Assembly (NCBI RefSeq): GCF_023074185.1
Contig: NZ_JADPKY010000106.1
Location: forward strand, 124,001 to 188,000
Origin: Bradyrhizobium sp. 132
Lineage (GTDB): Bacteria > Pseudomonadota > Alphaproteobacteria > Rhizobiales > Xanthobacteraceae
Direction: 5' to 3'
DNA: 64,000 bases
Below are positions 9,206 through 18,216 of the stretch, in pieces (within the stretch, counting starts at the first letter, position 1; each line of letters starts with the position of its first letter). Below the pieces are notes generated by a model, which was not told the origin of the DNA, did not search any database, and saw nothing but the letters and a program-made list of their open reading frames with translations. Made by a program: the position numbers and the translations under genes.

Positions 9206-9513
9206 TGATTGGGGCCGCTGGTCGCTCTGCCTTCCCAATGACGGGGCCTTCCCCAAGGAGTTGCTGGTATTCAGCGATAATCCTGAGAAGCACGTGGCAA
9301 TGATGGGCATCCCAACCCGCGTCAGAAACTGCGGTTCGGATGCGCCAAGGACAACACGGACCCGCATTTCATGCAGTCGTTGTACCCCTTGTTCATCCAA
9401 GAGGTACTGCCTCTTGATCCCAAGAGAGTGGTCGCTCCGGACGGTACGCGACGCGGATCATCGCCAGTCGAGTGTTACCTGAAGGCCTCGCTTCGAGCCT
9501 TTGATGGTGGGAT
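9206..9513. other. intergenic stretch without recognised genes
   Basis: About 308 bp between convergent genes. Short open frames on both strands lack family features. I see no repeat or clear terminator hairpin. Confidence 0.5.
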
Positions 9514-10488
9514 CTACTGTGGTTCGATTCCCGCGGCCTTGATGATCCGTCCCCATTTGCCGATCTCGGCCTTCAGGAAAGCCTCGAGCGCCTCCGGCGT
9601 CGCGCGCTCGGGCTCGACCGGAGCCATGCTGAGTTCGGCAAAGCGGCTGATCAGGGCAGGATCCTTCAGGGCTGTCTGCAGCGCGCTCACGAGACGGTCG
9701 ATCACCGGCTTCGGCGTGCCGCGCGGCGCGTAGAGGCCGTACCAGGTCGTGACGTCGAACTCGGGAACGCCGGCTTCGGCCGAGGTCGGCACGTCAGGCA
9801 GCGTCCCGACGCGTTTCTTGCTTGTGATCGCGTAGCCCTTGATCGTGTTCGACTGGATATACGGCGTCGGACCGGTCGCGGGATCGCAATAGACGTCGAT
9901 GTGGCCAGCGATGACGTCGTTCAGCGCCGGTCCGCCGCCCTTGTAGTAGATCGGCGTAAGCTTTGTGTCGGTGGTGTTCATGAACATCAGGCCGCAGAGC
10001 TGCGAGGCCGAGCCGAGACCGACATTGCCGAAAGTCATCTTGTCGCCTTCGCTGCGGATGCGCGCGATCATCTCGCCGAGATCCTTGGCCGGAAAATTCG
10101 GCCGGGCCACCAGGATCATCGGCACGTCGGTGACAAGCCCGATCGTGGCGAAGTCGCCGACGGGGTCGAACGGCAGCTTGGCATAGAGGGAGGGTGCCGT
10201 GGCCTGGCCGACATGCATCAACAGCAGCGTGTAGCCGTCAGGCGCGGCTTTGGCGACGCGGTTGGTACCGAGCGTGCCGCCGGCGCCGACGACATTCTCG
10301 ATGACCATCGACTGCTTCAGCGTCGCGCTCATGGCGTTGCCGAGGATCCGCGCGATGACGTCGCCGGGGCCGCCGGCGGAGAAGGGCACGATCATCGTGA
10401 CCGGGCGGGTGGGGTAGTCGTCTGCGATCGCCGCGCCACACGGGCAGAGCAGGAAAAACAGGATCAGCGATCGTACGAGATACGTCAT
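9514..10488 (-). CDS. tripartite tricarboxylate transporter (Bug/TctC) solute-binding protein
   Basis: The 324-residue product has a signal peptide (about 22 residues, ending AIA) followed by the Bug-family start YPTRPVTMIVPFSAGGPGD. It also has VVGAGGTLGTNRVAKAAPDGYTLL and LPDVPTSAEAG, both family hallmarks. Such proteins bind small carboxylates in the periplasm. No TctA or TctB membrane genes lie nearby, so it is an orphan, as is common in Bradyrhizobium and Bordetella; it may serve a distant TctAB pair or a sensor. It is the last gene of the left catabolic arm, 24 bp after the GntR gene. Confidence 0.93.
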   Translation of the reverse strand: MTYLVRSLILFFLLCPCGAAIADDYPTRPVTMIVPFSAGGPGDVIARILGNAMSATLKQSMVIENVVGAGGTLGTNRVAKAAPDGYTLLLMHVGQATAPSLYAKLPFDPVGDFATIGLVTDVPMILVARPNFPAKDLGEMIARIRSEGDKMTFGNVGLGSASQLCGLMFMNTTDTKLTPIYYKGGGPALNDVIAGHIDVYCDPATGPTPYIQSNTIKGYAITSKKRVGTLPDVPTSAEAGVPEFDVTTWYGLYAPRGTPKPVIDRLVSALQTALKDPALISRFAELSMAPVEPERATPEALEAFLKAEIGKWGRIIKAAGIEPQ

Positions 10489-10512
10489 CGAACACTCCCT
10501 GGCGGCATTTTT

Positions 10513-11226
10513 TTAGTCGTCGGAAGGCGCCGCCTCCTTGGCCGCCGACGATTTTTCGATCATGTCGAGCGCGGCCACCGCGGCCGCGTTGATGTGATCG
10601 ACGCAGCAACGTTCGGCGAGGTCCGCATCGCCGTTCTGGATGGCACGCCAGATCGCGGTCACCTCGCGCAGGCTCTTGTTGATCCGTTTCGGTTGCGACA
10701 TCGACGTGATCCGCAACAGTTGGATCCGGTCGTGGAGCGGCTTGAGCATGCGCTCGATGAAGGCGTTGCGGCAGCCGCCGATCAGCGCGCCGTAGAAGTC
10801 GGTCTTGGCTTCGAGGCACCCGACCAGATCCTGCTTGGCGGCGGCGGCCTTCAGCCGCGTCAGGGCGTCCCCGATCCGGCGCGCCACTTCGGGATCGTGA
10901 AGCCTGGCGCATTCGCGGCCGGCGAAGCCTTCGAGGACCGCGCGTGCCGTGTAGAGCTGCCGGGCCTCCTCCAGGCTGATCGTCGAGACCACGGGGCCGC
11001 GATGCGGGACGGTATTGACGAGCCCGTCGGCCTCGAGGGCGCGCAGCGCTTCGCGGATCGAGGGACGGCTGACGCCCATCATCTCGCAGAGCTCGCGCTC
11101 GACCAGCCGCTGGCCCGGCTTGAGCGTTCCGGACATGATCGCCTCGCGCAGCTTTTGCGCGACCATCGCCCGGACGGTCGGGACGTCCTCGATGCGAAGC
11201 GACTGCAGTTCCGTGCGTCTGTCCAT
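10513..11226 (-). CDS. GntR-family regulator, FadR/FCD type (left arm)
   Basis: The 237-residue protein has an N-terminal winged helix (LREAIMSGTLKPGQRLVE; SRPSIREALRALEADGLV) and a C-terminal all-helical FCD ligand domain. Family members usually repress catabolic or uptake genes until a pathway carboxylate binds. It lies within the left-arm gene run, between the second SDR gene and the Bug protein, so it probably controls this cluster. A candidate FCD-type site lies between the two arms at 21713-21747. Confidence 0.92.
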   Translation of the reverse strand: MDRRTELQSLRIEDVPTVRAMVAQKLREAIMSGTLKPGQRLVERELCEMMGVSRPSIREALRALEADGLVNTVPHRGPVVSTISLEEARQLYTARAVLEGFAGRECARLHDPEVARRIGDALTRLKAAAAKQDLVGCLEAKTDFYGALIGGCRNAFIERMLKPLHDRIQLLRITSMSQPKRINKSLREVTAIWRAIQNGDADLAERCCVDHINAAAVAALDMIEKSSAAKEAAPSDD

Positions 11227-11247
11227 GACTGGCCTTGGTTTGAGGGC

Positions 11248-11988
11248 TCAAAACCGGTTTACAGGCAGAATCATCATTTCGGCAATTTGAACGTGCGGGG
11301 GCTGGTCGAGGGCAAAGACGATGGAACGGGCGATATCGGCCGGCTCGAGCGCCATCCTGAACTGGTCGAAATAGTCCTTTTCCTTCTGCTGATCGCCGCG
11401 GTAGCGGGTCAGGATGATGTTGGTCCGGGTCAGGCCGGGCTGGAGCTCGGTGACCCTGATCGCAGTTTCCGCCAGCTCGCCCCGGAGGGTCTCGGTAAAC
11501 ATGTGCACGCCCGCCTTGCTGGCGCTGTAGGCAGCCATGTCAGGCACGATCCGGACCGCGTTGATCGAGCTGATATTGACGACATGGCCGGCATTGCGCT
11601 GGACCATGCCGGGGAGGATCGCGCGCGTGACGCGCATCAGGCCGATCAGGTTGGTCTGGATGATGTTGGACCAGTCGTCCGCGGAACCAATGTCGAAGCG
11701 TGTCCGTCCGCCGATATCGTGGCCGGCGTTGTTGATGAGGACATCGACCGGTTTGAAATGACCGGGAATGGCATCGGGCAGGCCATCCACCGCCTTTGCG
11801 TCGCTGATGTCGAGCTGGATCGGAAACACCGCATTGCCGGCCGTCGCCGCCAGCTCCTGAAGCGCCTTGGCGTCGCGATCGACCAGCACGACGCGGCGGC
11901 CGCTTTCCAAGAGCGCCTTGGTGATGGCGCGTCCGATGCCGCCGGCGGCGCCTGTCAGCACGACGGTCTGACCCGAATGTTCAGTCAT
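11248..11988 (-). CDS. SDR family oxidoreductase
   Basis: The 246-residue product is a classical short-chain dehydrogenase/reductase. The cofactor motif TGAAGGIG is at 12-19, NNAG at 86-89, and the catalytic Ser/Tyr/Lys set falls near 140-141, Y154 and K158 (YSASK). The acidic residue after the second strand (VDRD) suggests NAD rather than NADP. It would interconvert a hydroxyl and a carbonyl on an unknown pathway intermediate. Spacing to the next SDR gene is 24 bp, consistent with an operon. Confidence 0.92.
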   Translation of the reverse strand: MTEHSGQTVVLTGAAGGIGRAITKALLESGRRVVLVDRDAKALQELAATAGNAVFPIQLDISDAKAVDGLPDAIPGHFKPVDVLINNAGHDIGGRTRFDIGSADDWSNIIQTNLIGLMRVTRAILPGMVQRNAGHVVNISSINAVRIVPDMAAYSASKAGVHMFTETLRGELAETAIRVTELQPGLTRTNIILTRYRGDQQKEKDYFDQFRMALEPADIARSIVFALDQPPHVQIAEMMILPVNRF

Positions 11989-12012
11989 AACAACACTCCC
12001 ATTCCAATGCTC

Positions 12013-12792
12013 TCATGCGACCGACCAGCCGCCGTCGATCGGCAGGCTGGCTCCGGTAATGTCGTTTGCGGCGGTTCCACAGAGAAAGACGACCATGGCG
12101 GCGACCGCATCCATTTCGACGAAGCGCTGCGTGGGCTGGCGCTCGCCGAGATACTCACGGGTCACGTCGTCTACCGATCGGTCACTGTCCGATGCGATCG
12201 CCGCGATCTTGTTCAGGATGGCGGGCGTCGGCAGAGTGCCGGGGCAGAGCGTGTTGCAGGTAATGCCGCTGCGGGCTGTCTCAATGGCGACGGCGCGGGT
12301 CATGCCCAAAATCGCCGTCTTGGTGGTGACGTAGTCGATGCGGTCCTCGACTGCGCGGCTCGAATAGATCGAGCCCATGTTGATGATGCGGCCCCAGCCG
12401 CGCTGCTTCATCGCCGGCAGCGCCAGGCGGATCAGATGGAACGGCGCAGACAGGTTCACGGCCAGCGCCTGCTCCCATCGATCGGGCGGAAACTGCTCGA
12501 TCGCGGAGAAATGCCTGATAACGGCGTTGTTGACGAGGATATCCATGGCGCCGCAGCGGTCGAGCAGGTCCGCCATCATGGCCTCGATCGCCTCGCGTTG
12601 GGAGAGATCGACGCCGGCCGCGATGATTTCGACACCGAAGCGGGCGCGAAGGTCATCCGCGGCCTGCTTCGGCGCGACGAGATCGTGAAGGACAATGTTG
12701 GCACCCGCGCCGGCCAGGCCTTCCGCGACGGCCAGTCCGAGGCCCGCAGTCGCACCAGTCACGAGTGCCCATTTGCCCTTCATCGTAGCCAC
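12013..12792 (-). CDS. SDR family oxidoreductase (3-hydroxybutyrate dehydrogenase-like)
   Basis: The 259-residue SDR has GATAGLG at 13-19, NNAV at 88-91, and S141, Y154 and K158 (YVTTK). Its N-terminus (KGKWALVTGATAGLGLAVAE) and the later GITCNTLCPG segment resemble D-3-hydroxybutyrate dehydrogenases. That points to a small hydroxy-acid substrate, but this is similarity by eye. The gene lies 6 bp after the decarboxylase-like gene and directly before the other SDR gene, in the same operon-like run. Confidence 0.9.
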   Translation of the reverse strand: MATMKGKWALVTGATAGLGLAVAEGLAGAGANIVLHDLVAPKQAADDLRARFGVEIIAAGVDLSQREAIEAMMADLLDRCGAMDILVNNAVIRHFSAIEQFPPDRWEQALAVNLSAPFHLIRLALPAMKQRGWGRIINMGSIYSSRAVEDRIDYVTTKTAILGMTRAVAIETARSGITCNTLCPGTLPTPAILNKIAAIASDSDRSVDDVTREYLGERQPTQRFVEMDAVAAMVVFLCGTAANDITGASLPIDGGWSVA

Positions 12793-12798
12793 GCTTCG

Positions 12799-13179
12799 CT
12801 ATTTGTTGTCGAGTTCGGCGAAGACGTCCTTCGCGTTTCGGAATGCATCCACGCCGGCCGGCACTCCGCAATAGATCGCGACCTGCATGAAGACCTCGCG
12901 GATTTCCTCGCGCGTTGCGCCGTTGGCGAGCGCACCGCGCACGTGAGTCTTCAGCTCATGCGGCCGGTTGAGCGCGCACAGCATTGCGAGATTGAGAAAG
13001 CTGCGGGTCTTCCGCTCCAGCCCTTCGCGCCCCCAGACATAGCCCCAGCAATATTCGGTGGTGAGATCCTGCATCGGGCGGTTGAAATCGTCCGCGGAAG
13101 CGATAGCCTTGTCGACGAACTCGTTGCCGAGCACGCTCTTGCGGATTTCGAGGCCGCGGTCGTAAGTCGCCTTGTCCAT
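12799..13179 (-). CDS. carboxymuconolactone decarboxylase family protein (left arm)
   Basis: From the ATG at 13177-13179 the product is 126 residues, the normal size for PcaC-like gamma-carboxymuconolactone decarboxylases. It has ALNRPHELKTHVRGALANG and REEIREVFMQVAIYCGVPAG, and lacks the CxxC of the AhpD peroxidase branch. The longer upstream open frame contains only junk. A close paralogue lies on the right arm at 23216-23602. The family decarboxylates lactone acids in beta-ketoadipate-type pathways; its exact role here is unproven. Confidence 0.93.
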   Translation of the reverse strand: MDKATYDRGLEIRKSVLGNEFVDKAIASADDFNRPMQDLTTEYCWGYVWGREGLERKTRSFLNLAMLCALNRPHELKTHVRGALANGATREEIREVFMQVAIYCGVPAGVDAFRNAKDVFAELDNK

Positions 13180-13193
13180 GTTGTTCTCCGTTG

Positions 13194-14429
13194 TCAGTTT
13201 TTCGGCCAGAACGGCTGTGCCAGTGCGAGCGCTGGAGGGAACACCGTCACCGGCACGCCTGCCTGCCACTGCACGATGGTCATGCCGGCGCCGACGCGGC
13301 GGCCCTTCTCGTCGAACTTGATCTCGCCCAGCGGATAGTATTTCGAGGGGCCGGCATCCATGGTGCGCAATGCCTCGCCGACGGCGACGCGATCGGCCTT
13401 ACCGGCTTTCTCGAGCGCGTCCTTGATCACCCACATGTCGCCGTAGGTGGAGATCGCGTTCTGCGTCATCCACGGCTCCTTGTAGCGGGTCTTCAGTTCG
13501 GCGATCAGCGCCTCGTGGCCCTTGGCGCCCCAGCTTGCGACGCAGGTCAGTACGCCCTGAAGCAGCTCGGGGCTGACGGTTTGCAGCATGTCCGGCTCGG
13601 CGATCGCGATGCCGAACGAGATGGTCGGAATCTTGCCCTGGCCGAGACCGAACTCGTTCATCTTCTCGAGCAGCAGCTTCGCGTCTGAGATCACCGTCGG
13701 CAGGAAGAACAGCAGATCGGGTTTGGCCGAACGGATCTTCTGCACCAGCGACGTCGCATCCGCCAGCGGCGGCGTGAACGTCTCGTCGACGATCAGCTGC
13801 AACTGGTTCTCCGCCAGAAGGCCCTCGCGCATCGCCTTTGCGGAGGCGATCGAGGCCCCCGTGTTGTCGGTGAGGATCGCGACCGTCTTCGGACGCTTGC
13901 CGGAGGCCGTCTCCGCCAGCTTGATGATCTGGGGCAACGCTTGCCGCGCCTGCGAACCTGCGGTGGCTGCGGTCTGGAATACGTATTTGAATCCGCGCTC
14001 GGTGATGAGGTCGGAGTAGGAGAGGGTGAGGACGGGCAGGCTGGCGCGCTCGGTCACCTCCGTGACCGCGAGCGTGAACGAGGACAAATACGCGCCGCTG
14101 GCCGCGACCAGATCGGTCTCCTGCGCAACCATGCGCTGGGCGGCGTTCTTGGCCTTTTCCGTGGTGTCGCCGGAATCGAGCACGACGAGCTTCAGCTTGG
14201 CGCCGCCGAGTGCCTTGACGCCGCCTTGCGCGTTGATGTGATCGACCGCCATCTCGGCGCCTTCACGCATCACCGTTCCCGGCCGGGCATAAAGCCCGGA
14301 GATCGGCACCAGCAGGCCGACCTTCACTTCCGCAGGTTGTTGCGCCCAGGCGCGGGATGCGATCAGCGTACCGGATGCGCCCGCCAGCAGCGTTCGCCGC
14401 GTGATCGTGATCTTGCTCTTCGTGGTCAT
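13194..14429 (-). CDS. Liv-type ABC transporter substrate-binding protein, copy 1
   Basis: The start chosen is the ATG at 14427-14429, giving 411 residues and an export signal with a twin-Arg-like RRTLLAGASG stretch before AWAQ. The mature part starts with EVKVGLLVPISGLYARPG and continues as a type I periplasmic-binding fold (Peripla_BP_6). The Liv class (HAAT) imports amino acids but, in soil bacteria, also aromatic and other carboxylates. It is closely similar along its whole length to the next gene, a tandem duplicate. The in-frame region upstream is that gene's DNA read in another frame and is not coding. Confidence 0.93.
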   Translation of the reverse strand: MTTKSKITITRRTLLAGASGTLIASRAWAQQPAEVKVGLLVPISGLYARPGTVMREGAEMAVDHINAQGGVKALGGAKLKLVVLDSGDTTEKAKNAAQRMVAQETDLVAASGAYLSSFTLAVTEVTERASLPVLTLSYSDLITERGFKYVFQTAATAGSQARQALPQIIKLAETASGKRPKTVAILTDNTGASIASAKAMREGLLAENQLQLIVDETFTPPLADATSLVQKIRSAKPDLLFFLPTVISDAKLLLEKMNEFGLGQGKIPTISFGIAIAEPDMLQTVSPELLQGVLTCVASWGAKGHEALIAELKTRYKEPWMTQNAISTYGDMWVIKDALEKAGKADRVAVGEALRTMDAGPSKYYPLGEIKFDEKGRRVGAGMTIVQWQAGVPVTVFPPALALAQPFWPKN

Positions 14430-14464
14430 GACAATTCTCCTCCCTGAAAAAACGCGCGACGCTG

Positions 14465-15715
14465 TTAGGATTTCTTCGGCCAGAACGGCTGCGACTGCGC
14501 GAGTTCGGGCGGATAAACGGTGACAGGCACGCCCGATTGCCATTGCACGATGACGACGCCGGCGCCGACGCGACGGCCCTTCTCGTCGAATTTGAGTTGA
14601 CCGCCTGGATAGTATTTCGAGGGACCGGCATCCAGGGTGCGGAAGGCCTGCGCGACCGAGTTGCGGTCGGCCTTGCCGGCTTTCTCCAGCGCCTCCTTCA
14701 TCAGCCACATGTCGCCATAGGTCGAGATGACGTTCTGCGTCATCCACGGCTCCTTGTACTTGGCCTTGAGCTCCGCGATCAGCGCCTCGTGACCCTTCGA
14801 TCCCCAGTTGGCGACGATGGTCATGATGCCTTGCACGGTCTCCGGACTCACGCTCTGGAGCATGTCGGGCTCGGCAATGGTGATACTGAACGACACCGTC
14901 GGAATTTTGCCCTGGCCGAGGCCGAACTCGCTGATCTTCTCCAGACCGAGCTTGGCGTCGGAGACCGCGTTCGGCATGAACAGCAGCAGGTCCGGCTTTG
15001 CAGAGCGAACTTTCTGGATCAGCGGGGTCGCATCCGACAATGGCGGCGTCCAGACTTCCTCGACGACGAGCTGGAGACCTTCTTGCGCGAACAGCTTTTC
15101 CTTCAGCGCTTTGGCGGTGGCGACGGAGGTCGCGGTGTTGTCCATCAGCATCGCCACGGTCTTCGGCTTCTTGCCCGATGCATTCTCGGCGAGCTTGATC
15201 AGCGTCGGCAGGCCGAGCTCGGACTGGCGGCTTGCGGTCGCGGCGGTCTGGAAGATGTACTTGAAGCCGCGGTCGGTCAGCAGGTCCGAATAGGACAGCG
15301 TCAGCACAGGCAGTTCGGCGCGCTCGGTCACCTCGGTCACGGCGAGCGTGAAGGACGAGAGATAAGCGCCGGTGGCGGCGACGAGATCGGGCTCCTGCGC
15401 CACCATGCGCTGCGCCGCGTTCTTGGCCTTCTCGGTGGTGTCGCCGCAATCGATCACGACAAGCTTCAGCTTGGCACCGCCGAGCGCCTTGATGCCGCCC
15501 TGCGCGTTGATGTGCTCGATGCCCATCTCGGCGCCCATCTTCATCACCTGGCCGGGGCGGGTGTAGATGCCCGACAGCGGCACGATCAGTCCGACCTTGA
15601 CCTCGGCCGGCGTCTGCGCGCGTGCCACGCCGGCGAGGCCGACGGCGGCGGCGCCCGACAGTACGGTCCGGCGCGTCAATCCTTTCGATGTCTTGCCTTT
15701 CGAAGTCTTGTTCAT
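14465..15715 (-). CDS. Liv-type ABC transporter substrate-binding protein, copy 2
   Basis: The ATG at 15713-15715 gives 416 residues, with a Lys/Thr/Ser-rich lead, then TRRTVLSGAAAVGLAG (twin-Arg-like) and a processing site near ARAQ. The mature protein begins EVKVGLIVPLSGIYTRPG. Blocks such as LGGAKLKLVV and NAAQRMVAQE are nearly identical in copy 1, so the two arose by tandem duplication. Both sit directly downstream of the livF-like gene, so two binding proteins share one membrane complex, perhaps with different ligands. Confidence 0.93.
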   Translation of the reverse strand: MNKTSKGKTSKGLTRRTVLSGAAAVGLAGVARAQTPAEVKVGLIVPLSGIYTRPGQVMKMGAEMGIEHINAQGGIKALGGAKLKLVVIDCGDTTEKAKNAAQRMVAQEPDLVAATGAYLSSFTLAVTEVTERAELPVLTLSYSDLLTDRGFKYIFQTAATASRQSELGLPTLIKLAENASGKKPKTVAMLMDNTATSVATAKALKEKLFAQEGLQLVVEEVWTPPLSDATPLIQKVRSAKPDLLLFMPNAVSDAKLGLEKISEFGLGQGKIPTVSFSITIAEPDMLQSVSPETVQGIMTIVANWGSKGHEALIAELKAKYKEPWMTQNVISTYGDMWLMKEALEKAGKADRNSVAQAFRTLDAGPSKYYPGGQLKFDEKGRRVGAGVVIVQWQSGVPVTVYPPELAQSQPFWPKKS

Positions 15716-15747
15716 TTTGTTCCTCCCTGGTCTTTGTTTTTTGTTCG

Positions 15748-16455
15748 TCACATACCGAGATAGGCTTTGCGTACGCGGTCGTCGGCGCGCAGCGTGTCGT
15801 TGTTGCCTTCGAGCACGACGTGTCCGGCTTCGAGGACGTAGCCGTGATCTGCTGACTCCAGCGCTTCCGCGACGCGCTGCTCGACCAGCAGCATGGTCAG
15901 CCCGGACTGACGCCGGATCTCGATCAGGCGCTCGAAGATGAAGTCCGCAGTCGACGGCGCGAGCCCCATTGAGGGCTCGTCGAGCATCAGCAGCTTCGGT
16001 GAAGAGGCGAGGCCGCGGCCGATCGCGAGCATCTGCTGCTGGCCACCGGACATCGTGCCCGCAAACTGATTGCGGCGTTCCTTCAGCACCGGCAGCCATT
16101 CGAAGATGCGCTCGATATTGGCCTGCCAGTCGCGCCGGCCGCTCTCTGTCATCGCGCCCATTTCCAGATTCTCCATCACGGTCAGCGACGGGAAGACCTG
16201 GCGGCCCTCGGGAACATGGGCGATGCCGAGATGGGCGCGCTGCGGCGGCGGCACCGCGAGCAGATCGACGCCGTCGAATGAGATAGCCCCGCCGCTTGGC
16301 TTCACGATACCGGAAATTGTCTTGAACAGCGTGGTCTTGCCGGCGCCGTTGGGCCCGACGATCGCAACGAACTGGCCTGCACCGACATTGATCGACACGT
16401 CGTTCAGGACGGGTTTTGCGGAGTAGCCCGCGCTCAATCCCTCAATTCGCAGCAT
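15748..16455 (-). CDS. livF: branched-chain-type ABC transporter ATPase (LivF)
   Basis: The 235-residue ATPase has Walker A GPNGAGKTT (near 34-42), signature TMSGGQQQM and Walker B LLMLDEPSMGL. The length fits LivF. Its start overlaps the end of the fused permease-ATPase gene by 14 bp, so the two are likely translationally coupled. It powers uptake together with the LivG domain of the fusion. Confidence 0.94.
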   Translation of the reverse strand: MLRIEGLSAGYSAKPVLNDVSINVGAGQFVAIVGPNGAGKTTLFKTISGIVKPSGGAISFDGVDLLAVPPPQRAHLGIAHVPEGRQVFPSLTVMENLEMGAMTESGRRDWQANIERIFEWLPVLKERRNQFAGTMSGGQQQMLAIGRGLASSPKLLMLDEPSMGLAPSTADFIFERLIEIRRQSGLTMLLVEQRVAEALESADHGYVLEAGHVVLEGNNDTLRADDRVRKAYLGM

Positions 16456-18214
16456 GGCCCGCCCACTTTTTGCCGAGATAGGCCTCGATCACGCGGCTGT
16501 CGCGCGTCACCACCTCCGGCAGGCCCTCGGTGATGACGGCGCCGTGGTCGAGCACGAGGAATCTGTCGACCAGCCGGACCATCGCCTGCATGGTGTGCTC
16601 GATGATGGCGATGGTCATGCCGTCGCGTGCAAGCTGCTGGATCACGGCGACGACCTCGTCCGCCTCGCCGTGACCGAGGCCGGCCAGCGTCTCGTCGAGC
16701 AGCAGGATGCGTGGCTGGCCGGCAATCGCGCGCGCAAGCTCCATCAGCCGCAGCTCCTTGGTCGAAAGTTCACCGGCGACACGATCGGCCACCGCAGAAA
16801 GCCCCACGCGGGCAACCGCGTCGGCGGCAAGCTTGCGCGCCTCCCCGTCGGAGCGCGCACGCACATAGGCGCCCACCACGACATTGTCGAGGATCGACAT
16901 GCGCAGGAACGGCCGCATGACCTGAAAGGTGCGGCCGATGCCGGCCTCGCAGATTGTGTGCGGCCGCTGGCCGGACATGTTGCGGCCGTCGATCAGGACC
17001 TCGCCCTGGTTCGGCTTCAGGAAGCCGTTGAGGAGATTGAACAGCGTGGTCTTGCCGGCACCGTTGGGGCCGATGATGCCGAGGATCTCGTTCTTGTGCA
17101 GCTTGAAGCTGACATCCTGCACGGCCTTGAGGCCGCCGAAGGAGCGCGAGAGGTTGCGAACCTCAAGCACGACCTCGCCGGTCGCGGCGCGCTGTTGCGA
17201 GCCGGGCTTCAGTGTCGTCACTTTGGCGGCGGTCGCTTCCGGAGCGTCGTTGACCGTTGCTTTGGACACATCCCGTTTGCGCAAGAGATCGCGCAGTTTC
17301 CAAAAGAGGCCTTCCGGTGCCAACAGGATCACGCAGACAATGGCAAGGCCGAAGATGACGCCCTGGATGCCGGGGATGCGCGCACCGGCCTCCGCGTGCA
17401 GGATTTCGGCGAGCGGGATCAGAATGACCGACCCGATGACCGGACCCCAGACCGTGCCGACGCCGCCGAACATCACGACCGTGAGCGCCTGCGCGGACAC
17501 CAGCATGCCGAACACGGAGGCCGGGGTCACGACCAGCAGAACCTGCGCGTAGAACCCGCCGATGGCAGCCGCGATTGCGCCGCTGAGCGTGATCGCGCGG
17601 AGCTTCCAGGCCAGCGTATCGATTCCGGCCGCTTCGGCCGCAGCCTCGTTCTGCTTGATCGCGAGCAGCGCCATGCCGAAGCGCGAGCGCTCGATCACCT
17701 GCGTCAGCACGATGGTGGCAAGCATGATCGCGAGCCCCAGCAACGTGTAGAGGCGAGGGTCGGCGAACTGCATATAGGCGATCGGAGCGTCACGCTTGAT
17801 CGGGAGCGTCACCTCCTGGAATCCGAGCCACTCGAACACATAGAGAATGGCGAGTGGGTAGGCGAGCATCGCCAGGGCGAAGTAGTGGCCCTGCAGGCGG
17901 AAGGTCGGAAATCCGATCAGGAGCCCGGCGATGCCGCCGAGCATGGCGGCGACCGGAATCAGCAGCCACGGCGAGATATCGAAATAGATCTGCCCGAGCG
18001 CGGTGGCATAGGCGCCGATCCCGAAGAAGGCGGCGTGGCCGAACGAGATCAGTCCGGTGTAGCCGCTGAGCAGGTTCCAGGACAGCCCGAATACCGCCCA
18101 CACCGGCACCAGGGTCAGGATGAGCTGGTAATAGGAGTTCGTGACGCCGAGCGAGACCACGGCATAGGCGATCGTGAACAGCAGGGGAGGAAGGAAGGAG
18201 CGCATCCGGAGCAT
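16442..18214 (-). CDS. fused LivM permease - LivG ATPase
   Basis: From the ATG at 18212-18214 the product has 590 residues. Roughly residues 1-320 are a LivM-like permease with about ten hydrophobic segments (LSWNLLSGYTGLISFGHAAF is a LivM hallmark). A charged linker follows, then a LivG ATPase domain with Walker A GPNGAGKTT and Walker B ILLLDETLAGLG. The expected LSGGQ signature is replaced by LSTKELR. Fusion fixes the permease:ATPase ratio. The start is 3 bp after the livH stop, with AGAGGACG as a likely ribosome site; the frame open further upstream overlaps livH and is spurious. Confidence 0.93.
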   Translation of the reverse strand: MLRMRSFLPPLLFTIAYAVVSLGVTNSYYQLILTLVPVWAVFGLSWNLLSGYTGLISFGHAAFFGIGAYATALGQIYFDISPWLLIPVAAMLGGIAGLLIGFPTFRLQGHYFALAMLAYPLAILYVFEWLGFQEVTLPIKRDAPIAYMQFADPRLYTLLGLAIMLATIVLTQVIERSRFGMALLAIKQNEAAAEAAGIDTLAWKLRAITLSGAIAAAIGGFYAQVLLVVTPASVFGMLVSAQALTVVMFGGVGTVWGPVIGSVILIPLAEILHAEAGARIPGIQGVIFGLAIVCVILLAPEGLFWKLRDLLRKRDVSKATVNDAPEATAAKVTTLKPGSQQRAATGEVVLEVRNLSRSFGGLKAVQDVSFKLHKNEILGIIGPNGAGKTTLFNLLNGFLKPNQGEVLIDGRNMSGQRPHTICEAGIGRTFQVMRPFLRMSILDNVVVGAYVRARSDGEARKLAADAVARVGLSAVADRVAGELSTKELRLMELARAIAGQPRILLLDETLAGLGHGEADEVVAVIQQLARDGMTIAIIEHTMQAMVRLVDRFLVLDHGAVITEGLPEVVTRDSRVIEAYLGKKWAGHAAN

Positions 18215-18216
18215 GG

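Noticed and set aside
9901..13338. 1145-codon plus-strand open frame
   Set aside because: It is antisense to five well-supported genes (Bug, GntR, two SDRs, decarboxylase); the His/Arg/Asp-rich composition is typical of a GC-rich shadow frame.
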